Below are positions 27,617-36,270 of a DNA stretch of 51,594 nucleotides, in pieces. Source of the stretch: a virus. A program made the position numbers and the translations under genes. The notes beneath the pieces are model-generated. The model did not search any database, had not been told where the DNA came from, and was given only the letters and a program-made list of their open reading frames with translations. Position 1 is the stretch's first letter. The number at the start of each line of letters is the position of its first letter. Where the stretch lies: IMG/VR virus record IMGVR_UViG_3300042483_000235, positions 1 to 51,594 of that record. One strand, given 5' to 3'.

Positions 27617-29518
27617 TTAGCTAAACTTAGTTTCAGTAAACGTAGCGTCTACCACATTGTCATCTGCTTTGGCTTCTGGTTGAGGCGCCTGAGCTGCCTG
27701 TTCCTTGGCCTGCTTTTTATCCAATAATGTTTTCATTGCCGGATAAACCTTGTTGAGTTCTTCAGTGATCTTTTCAGGGTCTGTGCCTTTGGTAGCTTCT
27801 TCTACTGCTTTGATCACTGTTTCTAACTCAGTGATTTCTGTTTCAGAAAGTTCTGAACGGAACTCTTCTAGATCTTTACGTACTTCGTGCATCTGTGCTT
27901 CAGCACCATTACGTGTTTCAATCAGTGTACGTGCTTTCTTATCTGCTTCTGCATTGACTTCAGCATCTTGAACCATACGCTCGATTTCTTCTTTGCTCAA
28001 TCCACTATCTGATTTAATAGTGATTTTGTTTTCTTTGCCGGTGTTTTTGTCTTTGGCGCTGACGTGCATGATACCGTTGGCGTCAATGTCAAAACTCACT
28101 TCAATCTGAGGTTGTCCTCTGCGTCCTGGTGCAATACCTTCTAGGTTAAACTCGCCTAGTAACTTGTTATGTTGTACGAGTTCGCGTTCACCTTGAAACG
28201 CTTTGATGGTCACAGCAGGCTGGTTGTCTTCTGCTGTAGAGAATGTTTGACTAGCTTTAGTTGGGATAGTTGTATTCTTTTGCACCAGCTTGGTCATAAT
28301 GCCACCCATGGTCTCAATGCCTAGACTCAACGGTGTAACATCCAACAACAAAACGTCATTGCGATCACCACCTAGAACAGCACCTTGAATGGCGGCGCCT
28401 GCGGCCACAGCTTCGTCGGGGTTAACATCTTTACGGGGTGCTTTGCCAAACAGTTGCTCAACAGCTTCTTGTACTTTAGGCATACGTGTTTGACCACCAA
28501 CAAGAATAACTTCGTCGATGTCAGTGGCGGTAATGCCTGCATCTTTCATAGCTGTGCGGCAAGGTGCTAGACTACGTTCGATTAGATCAGCTACAAGACT
28601 TTCTAGTTTTGCACGGGTGATCTTTACCACTAGATGTTTAGGACCACTAGCATCAGCTGTAACGTATGGAAGATTGACTTCTGTTTGTGCAGAACTCGAT
28701 AATTCAATCTTGGCTTTTTCAGCAGCATCTTTTAAACGCTGTAGGGCAAGCATATCTTTCTTGAGATCGATTCCGGAATCTTTCTTGAATTCATCAACTA
28801 GGAATTCCATAATGCGTTGGTCAAAATCTTCACCACCTAGAAAGGTGTCACCATTGGTGCTTAGTACTTCGATTTGTTTGTCGCCTTCCACGTTCGCGAT
28901 CTCAATGATCGATACGTCGAAAGTACCGCCACCAAGATCATAAACAGCAATCTTCCTGTCAGCTTTATCAGACTTATCAACGCCATAACTAAGAGCTGCC
29001 GCAGTAGGCTCGTTAATAATACGCAGTACCTCCAAGCCGGCAATCTGTCCAGCATCCTTGGTAGCTTGTCTTTGGCTGTCGTTAAAGTACGCAGGAACTG
29101 TGATAACTGCTTGAGTAACTTCATGACCTAAATAATCCTCCGCTGTCTTTTTCATTTTACGCAGAACTTCTGCTGAAATCTGCGGAGGAGCAAGACGTTG
29201 TTCTCCTGCCTTGACCCAAGCATCACCATTACCGTTTTGGATAATTTCATAAGGCATCAGGTCGATGTCCTTTTGAACTGCATCCTCAGTGAATTTACGA
29301 CCAATCAAACGCTTGGCAGCATAGATGGTGTTTTTGGGATTTGTTACTGCCTGGCGTTTTGCGCTGGCACCAACTAGAATTTCATTGTTGGTGTAGGCAA
29401 CCACGCTGGGTGTAGTTCTAGCACCTTCTGAATTCTCAATAACTTTGGGAATTCCATTTTCGACGATAGCCACGCAAGAATTCGTGGTGCCGAGGTCAAT
29501 ACCGATGATCTTAGACAT
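27617..29518 (-). CDS. dnaK: Hsp70 chaperone DnaK (633 aa)
   Basis: Full-length Hsp70. ATPase domain begins [20 protein letters not shown], with [38 protein letters not shown] and [14 protein letters not shown]; substrate domain contains [14 protein letters not shown]; the lid region is complete. The tail ends [12 protein letters not shown] rather than the usual acidic EExK ending. Sequence character is proteobacterial. Complete dnaK in a phage is rare; no dnaJ or grpE is in the window, so host co-chaperones may be used. AAGGAGAT precedes the ATG. Confidence 0.97.
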   Translation of the reverse strand: MSKIIGIDLGTTNSCVAIVENGIPKVIENSEGARTTPSVVAYTNNEILVGASAKRQAVTNPKNTIYAAKRLIGRKFTEDAVQKDIDLMPYEIIQNGNGDAWVKAGEQRLAPPQISAEVLRKMKKTAEDYLGHEVTQAVITVPAYFNDSQRQATKDAGQIAGLEVLRIINEPTAAALSYGVDKSDKADRKIAVYDLGGGTFDVSIIEIANVEGDKQIEVLSTNGDTFLGGEDFDQRIMEFLVDEFKKDSGIDLKKDMLALQRLKDAAEKAKIELSSSAQTEVNLPYVTADASGPKHLVVKITRAKLESLVADLIERSLAPCRTAMKDAGITATDIDEVILVGGQTRMPKVQEAVEQLFGKAPRKDVNPDEAVAAGAAIQGAVLGGDRNDVLLLDVTPLSLGIETMGGIMTKLVQKNTTIPTKASQTFSTAEDNQPAVTIKAFQGERELVQHNKLLGEFNLEGIAPGRRGQPQIEVSFDIDANGIMHVSAKDKNTGKENKITIKSDSGLSKEEIERMVQDAEVNAEADKKARTLIETRNGAEAQMHEVRKDLEEFRSELSETEITELETVIKAVEEATKGTDPEKITEELNKVYPAMKTLLDKKQAKEQAAQAPQPEAKADDNVVDATFTETKFS

Positions 29519-29599
29519 AATATCTCCTTATAAAGTAAGATCTAAATTGTGAGCACTATGCTCTGTAAATTGCCCTATTGGTACAATTTACGATTTTAT

Positions 29600-30181
29600 T
29601 TATCTTTGATGTGCCAACGGTTGAAAAAGTTCACCGTTGATACTACTAGCAGTTCGTAATTTTTTATAAACATTCTGAACACCTACTGCTTGATTCCAAG
29701 CATCTTCAAGGGCATGATGTTTTAGTACAGGAGGCCGGTTAGGATTGATTCCAATGTCAAATATAGTGCGAGTATCGCGTACTTCCCAGAAACTCCAAGG
29801 AATAGCTTTGCCTATCTTGCGAAAATAATGTTCTAAAATAATAACATCAAATCCTGCACCATGACTCCATACTCGCTTGCCGCCCCAACAAAACTTATAC
29901 AGTTGTGTCATTGCTTCTTCGATAGAAATTCTATTTGCAGGATCAAATGCTTCGTCCTGAGCAGCTTGGCTTTGATTGGACCACCAGTCTAAGGTAGCCT
30001 GACTAACCGTAGCACCAATCCGATCACAACTATCAACATCAACACGGACATAAAATTTCTCACATTTTGGGTCATTAACATCGTCACCAAACGGATCAAA
30101 TTTAACTGCTCCGATAGTAAGGATAGTTGCGGTGGGGAGTACGTCTAGCGTCTCCAAGTCAATCATAATATCTGTGTTCAT
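29600..30181 (-). CDS. DEDD-type 3'-5' exonuclease, DexA-like (193 aa)
   Basis: Exonuclease motifs: MIDLETLDVLPTATILTIGA (Asp and Glu of Exo I), VWSHGAGFDVIILEHYF (Exo II Asp), and HHALEDAWNQAVG (Exo III with HxxxxD). This resembles T4 DexA and the PF16473 exonuclease group. The -10 box TATAAT lies 6 nt before the ATG at 30181, so the mRNA is leaderless, or translation begins at the internal Met6 codon (30166). Confidence 0.85.
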   Translation of the reverse strand: MNTDIMIDLETLDVLPTATILTIGAVKFDPFGDDVNDPKCEKFYVRVDVDSCDRIGATVSQATLDWWSNQSQAAQDEAFDPANRISIEEAMTQLYKFCWGGKRVWSHGAGFDVIILEHYFRKIGKAIPWSFWEVRDTRTIFDIGINPNRPPVLKHHALEDAWNQAVGVQNVYKKLRTASSINGELFQPLAHQR

Positions 30182-30187
30182 ACAGCT

Positions 30188-30216
30188 ATTATACTACCTT
30201 TCTGACCAATGGTCAA
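30188..30216 (-). promoter_or_regulatory. Sigma70 promoter with palindromic operator for the exonuclease gene
   Basis: TTGACC, 17-bp spacer, TATAAT. A perfect palindrome TGACC-AAT-GGTCA at 30203-30215 overlaps the -35 box. Confidence 0.75.
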
Positions 30217-30220
30217 TAGA

Positions 30221-30463
30221 TTAAAACATTTTTTTAGGAAGTTGTTGTTCTCTGAGCTTTTTATTCCAACGTGCTTTGGCTGCGCCAGCTTTGCGTTTGC
30301 GCTCAGTTGTGGGTTTTTCATAAAATTCACGGGCACGTAGTTCTTCCAAAAGTCCACTGTCGTCTATTTTCTTTTTGAATCTTCTTAGAGCTTGATTGAT
30401 ATTTTCGTTTTCTTTGACAAAAACGGTATTACCAGTTAGTCTAATTGTATTATTGTTGTTCAT
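30221..30463 (-). CDS. rpsU: Ribosomal protein bS21 (80 aa)
   Basis: Small-subunit protein near the anti-Shine-Dalgarno, needed for initiation on many mRNAs. Diagnostic sequence [19 protein letters not shown] followed by [20 protein letters not shown]. The length fits (71-80 aa in bacteria). The first 12 residues form an extension. Start overlaps the upstream gene by 14 nt. Phage bS21 homologues are known from large aquatic phages and are thought to replace host S21 in ribosomes. Confidence 0.93.
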   Translation of the reverse strand: MNNNNTIRLTGNTVFVKENENINQALRRFKKKIDDSGLLEELRAREFYEKPTTERKRKAGAAKARWNKKLREQQLPKKMF

Positions 30464-30836
30464 AAGTTCCTATTACGGTTTCTAATAATTTGATGCAGTC
30501 ATCAATACTATATATAGCCTTTGTATTGACCTTAGCTAGGTTTTTTAGTATCCCAAAATAAGATGAATTACGTTGTGCAGCCATATAACCAGTTATTAAC
30601 TGATTTTCGTGTTCCGCATTAAAGATTATATGGTGACTCTTGTGTTTTTTATCAAACAACCAATCTGGACTACTGTTGTTCCAGATATAAAGAACCACCA
30701 TTGGTAAATTATTGATTTTCGACAATGCTGTAGATAATAATTGTGTTTGGTCAGCGGTAAGATTGACCAGCAACAATCTCACACCATCGTAGGCTACGTC
30801 ATCGGGATCGGTGACCAAAATCACTTTACTGTTCAT
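30450..30836 (-). CDS. Hypothetical phage protein (128 aa)
   Basis: [20 protein letters not shown] followed by [19 protein letters not shown] gives alternating strands and helices, possibly a Rossmann-like or toprim-sized alpha/beta fold. No catalytic motif is clear. Overlaps both the upstream membrane-protein gene and rpsU, indicating coupling. Confidence 0.65.
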   Translation of the reverse strand: MNSKVILVTDPDDVAYDGVRLLLVNLTADQTQLLSTALSKINNLPMVVLYIWNNSSPDWLFDKKHKSHHIIFNAEHENQLITGYMAAQRNSSYFGILKNLAKVNTKAIYSIDDCIKLLETVIGTYEQQ

Positions 30837-32283
30837 CTTTTTTTGCTTTCACACGTTGCCAAAGAGTGGACTTAGTCTGTTCTGCATTTTGAACGTATTC
30901 TACACTTCCTTGGTTTTCTTGATCTGCTGTGTCCCTTGTTTCTCCAACCAGGTCACTGTCTTTTTTTTTAGATTCGTCTGCGAGAACACGTTGTTCTTCT
31001 ATCCATTTGGCAGCTTCGCCAGCAGCATCATCGTGATCAGGCTGCGGCCTTAGATAAGATTGCCAGGGTAGTTCTTTGATAACATTACGTTCAAAAAGTT
31101 TTCTCTGAAGTTTCAAACTGCTGTCAGGATGATCTGCTTTCCAACGGGTCATTGCAGATGCTTCACTTTCAGATGCTTGCGCCAATTCATCTTCATCAGT
31201 GTGCTCTTCTTCTGTCGGTTCCTCAGTTTTATGGACCTGTGGACCCACTCGAAATTCTTCCGGTACTTGACTTACCCACGGTTTTAAAAGATAAGGATGT
31301 TTTTCAAAAATACCCAATTCTCTGTCTTCGACTGATAGTGTTGGTCCTTGAACCGGGAATGGCCATAATGGGCTGCCGGCCGGAATAAAAGGTTCTGCTT
31401 TTATTTTGACATCTTGCTCTGCGGCTTCTTGATCTAATTGACGAGCACGTTCTTTGCCTTGTTCGAACCATTCTTTTACTGCTAACTCGTCGTCTTCTTC
31501 TCGAGCAGTTCGGAACCATTGAAAACTGTATTGACTGGCCAACAACAAGATCACTGCCAGAGGATCAAATACCGCAACAATAATAATGATTACCCAGGTG
31601 ACAGCTTTTTCTAATAGATTGGCATCTGGATTGCTTCCGTAAATAAAAGAAGCTATGTATTTTATTGGTCCAACCTCGGCCTCCACTTTTCGAACCTCTG
31701 CCGCAATAGGTGCTCTCTCACTGTTAAGTGTAGAGATGGTCTTTTGCGATTGAGCAATTTCTTGAGTAATACGGCCGCGATCTTTTTGCTGGGCTTTACG
31801 AATTGCGACTGCTTTTTCGGCACCCTTTTCATCTGTTGAGCGACCCATAACTTGGTCCACTGCCTCATCAAGTTGTTTGAGAACTTTACGATTTGCATCT
31901 ATATTTTCTTTTTCTGTTTTGATTTTCTCATCATAGACGGCAATCCTACTTTGTACGTCACCGCTTACAAGACTTTGATCACTATGTGCTTTTGATAGGA
32001 ATCCAAAGATACCCATTGATGTTATCACCATTAGGATAGCAATGGCCGCAATTAGATACGACCTAATAAAAATAGGAGCACGGGCCCAATTTATCTTGAG
32101 CCATACGGTGGCAATTAATTTGCTGACCTCTAACACAACACCCATTACAATAATAGGTATAACTGCGGCCGCAAAGATTGAAACAAGGCCAGCCACGCTG
32201 TACCAAATTGCCACAGCAGATATAGTTAGTCCGCTTAGAAGAGCCAACCAGGCTATGATTTTATCACTTAGATTTATTTTCAT
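30826..32283 (-). CDS. Multi-span membrane protein with long coiled coil (485 aa)
   Basis: Three N-terminal membrane spans (about 10-100), a long charged coiled coil (about 105-210, SRIAVYDEKIKTEKENIDAN and onward), a fourth span (AVTWVIIIIVAVFDPLAVIL) and a cytoplasmic acidic C-terminal half. This layout resembles DUF4407-like proteins and a T4-like phage family. Role unknown; an inner-membrane remodelling or exclusion role is possible. TAAATA box 8 nt before the ATG. Confidence 0.78.
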   Translation of the reverse strand: MKINLSDKIIAWLALLSGLTISAVAIWYSVAGLVSIFAAAVIPIIVMGVVLEVSKLIATVWLKINWARAPIFIRSYLIAAIAILMVITSMGIFGFLSKAHSDQSLVSGDVQSRIAVYDEKIKTEKENIDANRKVLKQLDEAVDQVMGRSTDEKGAEKAVAIRKAQQKDRGRITQEIAQSQKTISTLNSERAPIAAEVRKVEAEVGPIKYIASFIYGSNPDANLLEKAVTWVIIIIVAVFDPLAVILLLASQYSFQWFRTAREEDDELAVKEWFEQGKERARQLDQEAAEQDVKIKAEPFIPAGSPLWPFPVQGPTLSVEDRELGIFEKHPYLLKPWVSQVPEEFRVGPQVHKTEEPTEEEHTDEDELAQASESEASAMTRWKADHPDSSLKLQRKLFERNVIKELPWQSYLRPQPDHDDAAGEAAKWIEEQRVLADESKKKDSDLVGETRDTADQENQGSVEYVQNAEQTKSTLWQRVKAKKDEQ

Positions 32284-32291
32284 TGAGCTAG

Positions 32292-32297
32292 TATTTA
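32292..32297 (-). promoter_or_regulatory. T4-late-like promoter box
   Basis: GGTAAATAC with its TAAATA core 8 nt before the ATG at 32283. Confidence 0.5.
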
Positions 32298-32331
32298 CCG
32301 GCCTTTAATAAAGTTAAAAACTATACTAAAT

Positions 32332-32667
32332 TTATTTAAAAAATATCAGCGCCATCATTACTGCTTGGACAATAAACCCCAATCCGATAGTAACTACATT
32401 GAGCATATCTTTTTGCACCGTGGCTTTAACAAACAACAAGGTCAGGCCGCCCCAACATAACAGCACAAGATCCACTGCGGGCATCTTGTCAGTTAGGCCG
32501 CTCATTACTGCAAACAGACTAGGAACAGTAGCAGCGTGTAAGACAATAACTGCCAACCAACCAAATGTTTCTGCTGAAATATGACTGACCTTAGCCGTAG
32601 CCCAAGTTTTAAATTCTTGAAGATTTTCAAATTGGGGTAACGGATTAAATTTATTTAGATTAGCCAT
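32332..32667 (-). CDS. Small three-span membrane protein (111 aa)
   Basis: Starts MANLNKFNPLPQFENLQEFK; hydrophobic spans at about 38-60, 66-83 and 88-110 (FGWLAVIVLHAATVPSLFAV, LVLLCWGGLTLLFV, VVTIGLGFIVQAVMMALIFF). The start at 32667 was chosen because the longer frame overlaps the hydrolase gene heavily; AAGGAAAG precedes it. Possibly holin-like next to a wall hydrolase, but unproven. Confidence 0.72.
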   Translation of the reverse strand: MANLNKFNPLPQFENLQEFKTWATAKVSHISAETFGWLAVIVLHAATVPSLFAVMSGLTDKMPAVDLVLLCWGGLTLLFVKATVQKDMLNVVTIGLGFIVQAVMMALIFFK

Positions 32668-33214
32668 TTGTTTTCTTTCCTTTGTAAAAGATATGATTAC
32701 CGATTGATCCAATTTTTTCTAAAGGCCAACGAGGATTGACATAGTTAGCATGATAATACAATGCTTCTTTCATTACGTCAAGTCGAAAGCCTTCCAATAA
32801 CACTTTCTTGGCCACAGCCATACTTTCATTATAAGCTGATTGGTTAACAGGTCTAGCTTTGTGAGCAGTGTCACAGTACCATGAGAATTGGCAAATGACT
32901 CTGTCTATCACTACTGACTTTTGAAAAACAACTGCACAGACATCTTTTGGGAACGAAGGATGAGCCGCCCTGTTCATAGTGACCTGTGCTACTGCTACTT
33001 TGCCTTCAAAGTTTTCGTGGCCTGCTTCGCGATAGATATTCATCGCTAGACATTCTAGTTGTCGTTCTCTAGTTTTGATTGACACAATATCAGGCGATGA
33101 TAACATCTGACCCTCACGTAGCTTTGCCATTTTGGTCTGAGTAATACTTTGCACCAACATGGCTACTACAACTAAGCCCATAACATAGGCTGTAAATCTA
33201 AATAACTTTTCCAT
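32660..33214 (-). CDS. SleB-type cell wall hydrolase (184 aa)
   Basis: Hydrolase_2 (PF07486) signature: CLAMNIYREAGHENFEGKVA, VAQVTMNRAAHPSFPKDVC, then CQFSWYCD and a C-terminal YYHANYVNPRWP. Members cleave the glycan backbone of peptidoglycan, with the Glu in REAGHE as the likely catalytic residue. An N-terminal hydrophobic segment (residues 8-24) gives a signal-anchor. AAAGGAGG ribosome site. Overlaps the small membrane-protein gene by 8 nt, consistent with a lysis pair. Confidence 0.87.
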   Translation of the reverse strand: MEKLFRFTAYVMGLVVVAMLVQSITQTKMAKLREGQMLSSPDIVSIKTRERQLECLAMNIYREAGHENFEGKVAVAQVTMNRAAHPSFPKDVCAVVFQKSVVIDRVICQFSWYCDTAHKARPVNQSAYNESMAVAKKVLLEGFRLDVMKEALYYHANYVNPRWPLEKIGSIGNHIFYKGKKTNG

Positions 33215-33254
33215 AAGTCCTCCTTTGACTTGGTGTTGTAAAACTTCTACAACA

Positions 33255-33425
33255 TTACATAAAGGGAGTTAACTTCACGAGGCTCTGACAGAACCCTACT
33301 TTCGTGTAGTTGTCTCCATTAGCCACCACAACTTGTGGTACCTTTGGCGACCCTTGGCATCCCGAAAATACGGGTTTCTCATTGGCCAAGACCCGCGGAC
33401 ATGATTTTGATGGTATCTCTGTCAT
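33255..33425 (-). CDS. Possible small protein (56 aa)
   Basis: Open frame from MTEIPSKSCPRVLANEKPVF to CQSLVKLTPFM with three Cys, in an otherwise empty gap between the SleB gene and the gene at 33501. No strong ribosome site. A GTTGTA/TACAAC hairpin lies downstream at about 33234-33252 and an AGATT/AATCT hairpin upstream near 33473. The coding call is uncertain. Confidence 0.38.
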   Translation of the reverse strand: MTEIPSKSCPRVLANEKPVFSGCQGSPKVPQVVVANGDNYTKVGFCQSLVKLTPFM

Positions 33426-33500
33426 GTCAACTATCTCAGTTTCTTTGCGAAACGTTTAATATATACCCCATAGATTCGAAATCTCCCGAGAAACTGGTGA

Positions 33501-33887
33501 TTATCGACGCATTTTGGAGATATCTTGTGCTTCTTCGTCCGAAAACACAGGCACCGCATTTGACTTGTGCATAGTGGCAATGCCTTTGACCTTGGTTCCT
33601 GTGTAGACTGGATTAGGTCGCAATACTGCATTGCCACCTGTGTTCACGCTCTTGATGTGAGCAGTACTACGGTCTGCCGGAATGGCAAGACTGTAATTTC
33701 CCTTGAGTGGTTCTGCAGACAATGCTCGTTTACGCTTCTTGTCTTCAATTTCTACAGCCCATTTCTTCTGTAGTTCTTTCCAACTTTCGTCCAATTCTCT
33801 AGCCTTTCTAGCGTGTTCAGCTGATGCAAACTTTTGCTTGCCTTTGCGTTTACCTGTGGTACTAAGCCACGGGCCTTCTAAATGCAT
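33501..33887 (-). CDS. Conserved phage protein of unknown function (128 aa)
   Basis: LEGPWLSTTGKRKGKQKFAS, AEHARKARELDESWKEL, a central NYSLAIPADRS, and the C-terminal TGTKVKGIATMHKSNAVPVF followed by SDEEAQDISKMRR form a set common in T4-like phages. ATG at 33887 preferred over a TTG two codons upstream; the GGAGGT ribosome site is unusually strong and lies in an inverted repeat. Confidence 0.8.
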   Translation of the reverse strand: MHLEGPWLSTTGKRKGKQKFASAEHARKARELDESWKELQKKWAVEIEDKKRKRALSAEPLKGNYSLAIPADRSTAHIKSVNTGGNAVLRPNPVYTGTKVKGIATMHKSNAVPVFSDEEAQDISKMRR

Positions 33888-33898
33888 TGTCAAAAGAA

Positions 33899-33955
33899 AC
33901 CTCCAAACTTGTTAAACTATGTTAGTAGTATAACATTTAGTTTGGAGGTTGTCAA
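33899..33955 (-). promoter_or_regulatory. Sigma70 promoter within an 11-bp inverted repeat
   Basis: TTGACA, 17-bp spacer, TATACT (33927-33955). ACCTCCAAACT at 33899-33909 is repeated inverted at 33939-33949: one arm lies in the spacer, the other contains the downstream gene's Shine-Dalgarno. Since one arm is not transcribed, this suggests a DNA-binding operator. Confidence 0.75.
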
Positions 33956-33964
33956 GACCCAATA

Positions 33965-34609
33965 TTACAAATCTATAGTTTCGGGATCTACCAATGCCAA
34001 TTCTTCAAATCCCCAACTCCTTTCCTCGCAAGAATAACATAAATTGCATTTTCCTCTGAGCTGCCGAGAACAAGAATGTGTATATGGTATTATAAAGTCA
34101 GTTCCTAGTTTGTACAATATATCAGTCATGTGTGGTTTAAGTAGATCCAAAAAAGGTTGCTGATACAATGGAGTTTGTTTGTAGACAAAACCTAGGCTGC
34201 CTTTGAATATTTTAATATCCGGCGATGGCATATTGTTTCCGCTCAGATAAATTTGTCCGTTAAACTGTTTGCATGTTTCAGCAACAACATTAGAGTCCAT
34301 TCTTCCCTGGCGAATTGCCTCTTCAGTATTAGGAATATTATTCACGTGCAATATGCCAACTTGAAAATGGTCTTCAAACTGCTTTAAAATACGAGTTGCA
34401 TACCTTGTCTCGCCTGTTGGTTTTTCTATAGTGAAAGCAGTCAATGATACTGTTTTTAATCGATCAGTCTGATATAGTTCTGTTAAAATTAAAGATAACA
34501 TTGCAGACGAGTCTAAACCGCCCGACATAAAAATTCCAATATTATCTACTTCCGGAATAGTAAAAGTAAACTCGCGTTCTAGGTGTTTAGGTCCAATTGT
34601 TATTTTCAT
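33965..34609 (-). CDS. PP-loop ATPase, QueC-like (214 aa)
   Basis: An ATP-pyrophosphatase loop, IGIFMSGGLDSSAMLSLIL at about residues 22-40, and a C-terminal zinc-type Cys cluster, HSCSRQLRGKCNLCYSCEER, resemble 7-cyano-7-deazaguanine synthase (QueC), used in phages for deazaguanine DNA or tRNA modification. Sequence between the motifs is divergent, and no queD, queE or queF is in the window, so a different amide- or nitrile-forming role is possible. The start at 34609 follows a TAATAAATA box by 8 nt. Confidence 0.65.
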   Translation of the reverse strand: MKITIGPKHLEREFTFTIPEVDNIGIFMSGGLDSSAMLSLILTELYQTDRLKTVSLTAFTIEKPTGETRYATRILKQFEDHFQVGILHVNNIPNTEEAIRQGRMDSNVVAETCKQFNGQIYLSGNNMPSPDIKIFKGSLGFVYKQTPLYQQPFLDLLKPHMTDILYKLGTDFIIPYTHSCSRQLRGKCNLCYSCEERSWGFEELALVDPETIDL

Positions 34610-34634
34610 ACTGTGGTTATTTATTAAATACAGA
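34610..34634. promoter_or_regulatory. 25-bp divergent promoter region with two TAAATA boxes
   Basis: On the minus strand TAATAAATA lies 8 nt before the ATG at 34609; on the plus strand TTAAATA lies 4 nt before the ATG at 34635. The two boxes overlap as a near-palindrome, so both genes can start from one element. Confidence 0.5.
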
Positions 34635-35339
34635 ATGACCACTGATCCTAAATTTGCTTTTCCTACTAAACCAAACGACTTTTCATCGTCTTTAAATATC
34701 GATGTATCAACCGAACATTTAATGTGCGAAATGCAATTAAGTGCAATAGGTTGCTGGGAGCCTTTAGATTTTTTAATTGATCAGTCAATTTGGGAAGACG
34801 ACAAGGGTAGGCTTAAAGACCTATGGCGACCGTTCCAGCCAAAAGAAGGAATAACCAACGATAGAGATTCAATTTTATTGTTTGGGTTGAACGGTGACAC
34901 TGCAATCAGTCCAACGGGATTGTCGCACGTTCACGCAAAAATAGGTCGTTTTCCAAAAGAAACTGAATTTACCTATCCAACTGATGCTGTTCCTCTACTA
35001 CATTCTTGTCAGGAAATTATGGAATTCTTCTCCCCTATGTGTCGTAGTTTTATCATAAGATTAAATGCCGGCGGCTTTTACCCAAGACACAGAGATCACT
35101 TTTTACTTAATCGTGATACATTTAGGCTTGTTACTTTTTTAGGTAACTCGAGCGATAATTTGGAATGGGAAGTAGAAGGTAATATTAAAACATTTTTACC
35201 AAATACTACCTACTATATCGATACTAGAAAAATGCATAGACTATCGTCGTGGAATCACGGCTCAACTATGATAGTATGGAATGTTCGAAAAACATGGGTC
35301 AACGTTCTAAAAGTTTTAACACGATTAAAACATAAATGA
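34635..35339 (+). CDS. Aspartyl-hydroxylase-like 2OG-Fe(II) oxygenase (234 aa)
   Basis: FIIRLNAGGFYPRHRDHFLL contains the HxD iron pair (HRD, about residue 152), followed by WEVEGNIKTFLPNTTYYIDT and KMHRLSSWNHGSTMIVWNVR with the second His candidates and terminal Arg. The pattern fits the aspartyl/asparaginyl beta-hydroxylase group. Divergently transcribed from the PP-loop gene. The substrate might be a protein or modified base; unknown. Confidence 0.65.
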   Translation: MTTDPKFAFPTKPNDFSSSLNIDVSTEHLMCEMQLSAIGCWEPLDFLIDQSIWEDDKGRLKDLWRPFQPKEGITNDRDSILLFGLNGDTAISPTGLSHVHAKIGRFPKETEFTYPTDAVPLLHSCQEIMEFFSPMCRSFIIRLNAGGFYPRHRDHFLLNRDTFRLVTFLGNSSDNLEWEVEGNIKTFLPNTTYYIDTRKMHRLSSWNHGSTMIVWNVRKTWVNVLKVLTRLKHK

Positions 35340-35345
35340 ACAGTA

Positions 35346-35852
35346 TCAGCTGTTCAACACCTTAGCAACTGAATTCATAACTGCCGCGATTCTACCAATG
35401 TCACGCAGTTGCTCTACACTATAGCCTTCTGTTTTTAGTGTTTCATAATGTGCTTTCACACAGAAGTGACACTTGCCCACAATACTAGCTGCCAAAGAGA
35501 ATGCTTCAAAATTTGCCTTAGTAGTTCCGCCGTGACTAGCAATAGCGTTCATGCGTAACTGTGCTGGCAATCCTTTTAGACTAGGATCATCTGCCATTTC
35601 AACGTAAGGGTACCATACATTGTTCTGTGCCATAATACTAGCGGCTGTCATTGCAGAGTCAGCATGTACTGGAGCATCTGCTAACAACACCGCAAGCACC
35701 TTGCCGTTGCCAGTTGCGGCCAATGCAGCCACAGCACACCCCATAGCCACATCTGCATCTAGTGTACTACGCAAAAGGACAGCGTCCAAGTTTAACTTAG
35801 TGTCCTTTGCGTATTCTGGTAATACGCCTTTTACTGATTCAATAAAACTCAT
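35346..35852 (-). CDS. ahpD: AhpD-like alkylhydroperoxidase (168 aa)
   Basis: The carboxymuconolactone-decarboxylase/AhpD motif CHFCVKAHYETLK (Cys128 and Cys131 as the redox pair, nearby His) is at the usual C-terminal position. AhpD can reduce AhpC disulfide. 168 aa, close to mycobacterial AhpD. Two genes downstream of ahpC on the same strand, matching the AhpC-AhpD pairing seen in bacteria. Confidence 0.85.
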   Translation of the reverse strand: MSFIESVKGVLPEYAKDTKLNLDAVLLRSTLDADVAMGCAVAALAATGNGKVLAVLLADAPVHADSAMTAASIMAQNNVWYPYVEMADDPSLKGLPAQLRMNAIASHGGTTKANFEAFSLAASIVGKCHFCVKAHYETLKTEGYSVEQLRDIGRIAAVMNSVAKVLNS

Positions 35853-35853
35853 T

Positions 35854-36270
35854 TTATGCTACCTCATCTTTCTTATCGCTAGGGAATTTTGCACTAGTGT
35901 ATCGAATAACCAATACGCTGATGGCAATAATAAATGTGGAACCAGCCACTGACAGCATCTCAACAATGTTGATGGGCTGGTGACTCATGATGTCTACCAT
36001 GTGCCGGGTCAATGCAGTTATTGCTATGTAAAGTAGAAACCTAACAGGCATATGATTGGTTCTAAAGTAAATCCCAACCATGGCCCCAATTTCCAAATAG
36101 ATAAACATTAGCAACAAGTCGGCAACTCCGGCATGGTGCTTCTGGAACATTTCAAAAAACGTCCAGCCAGCGGCCCATACCGTTGCGGCGCCTATTCCAA
36201 AAAGTGCCAATCGGTGAAAAATATCAACTAAAGTATTTCCAACACGATCAACATTTTTTGTGTTTAACAT
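35854..36270 (-). CDS. psiE: PsiE-like membrane protein (138 aa)
   Basis: Four membrane spans with the PsiE pattern LLLMFIYLEIGAMVGIYFRT, then MPVRFLLYIAITALTRHMVD. PsiE is a phosphate-starvation-inducible protein of unknown function. It lies between ahpC and ahpD, overlapping ahpC by 1 nt and ending 1 nt before ahpD, so all three are one operon. Confidence 0.75.
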   Translation of the reverse strand: MLNTKNVDRVGNTLVDIFHRLALFGIGAATVWAAGWTFFEMFQKHHAGVADLLLMFIYLEIGAMVGIYFRTNHMPVRFLLYIAITALTRHMVDIMSHQPINIVEMLSVAGSTFIIAISVLVIRYTSAKFPSDKKDEVA

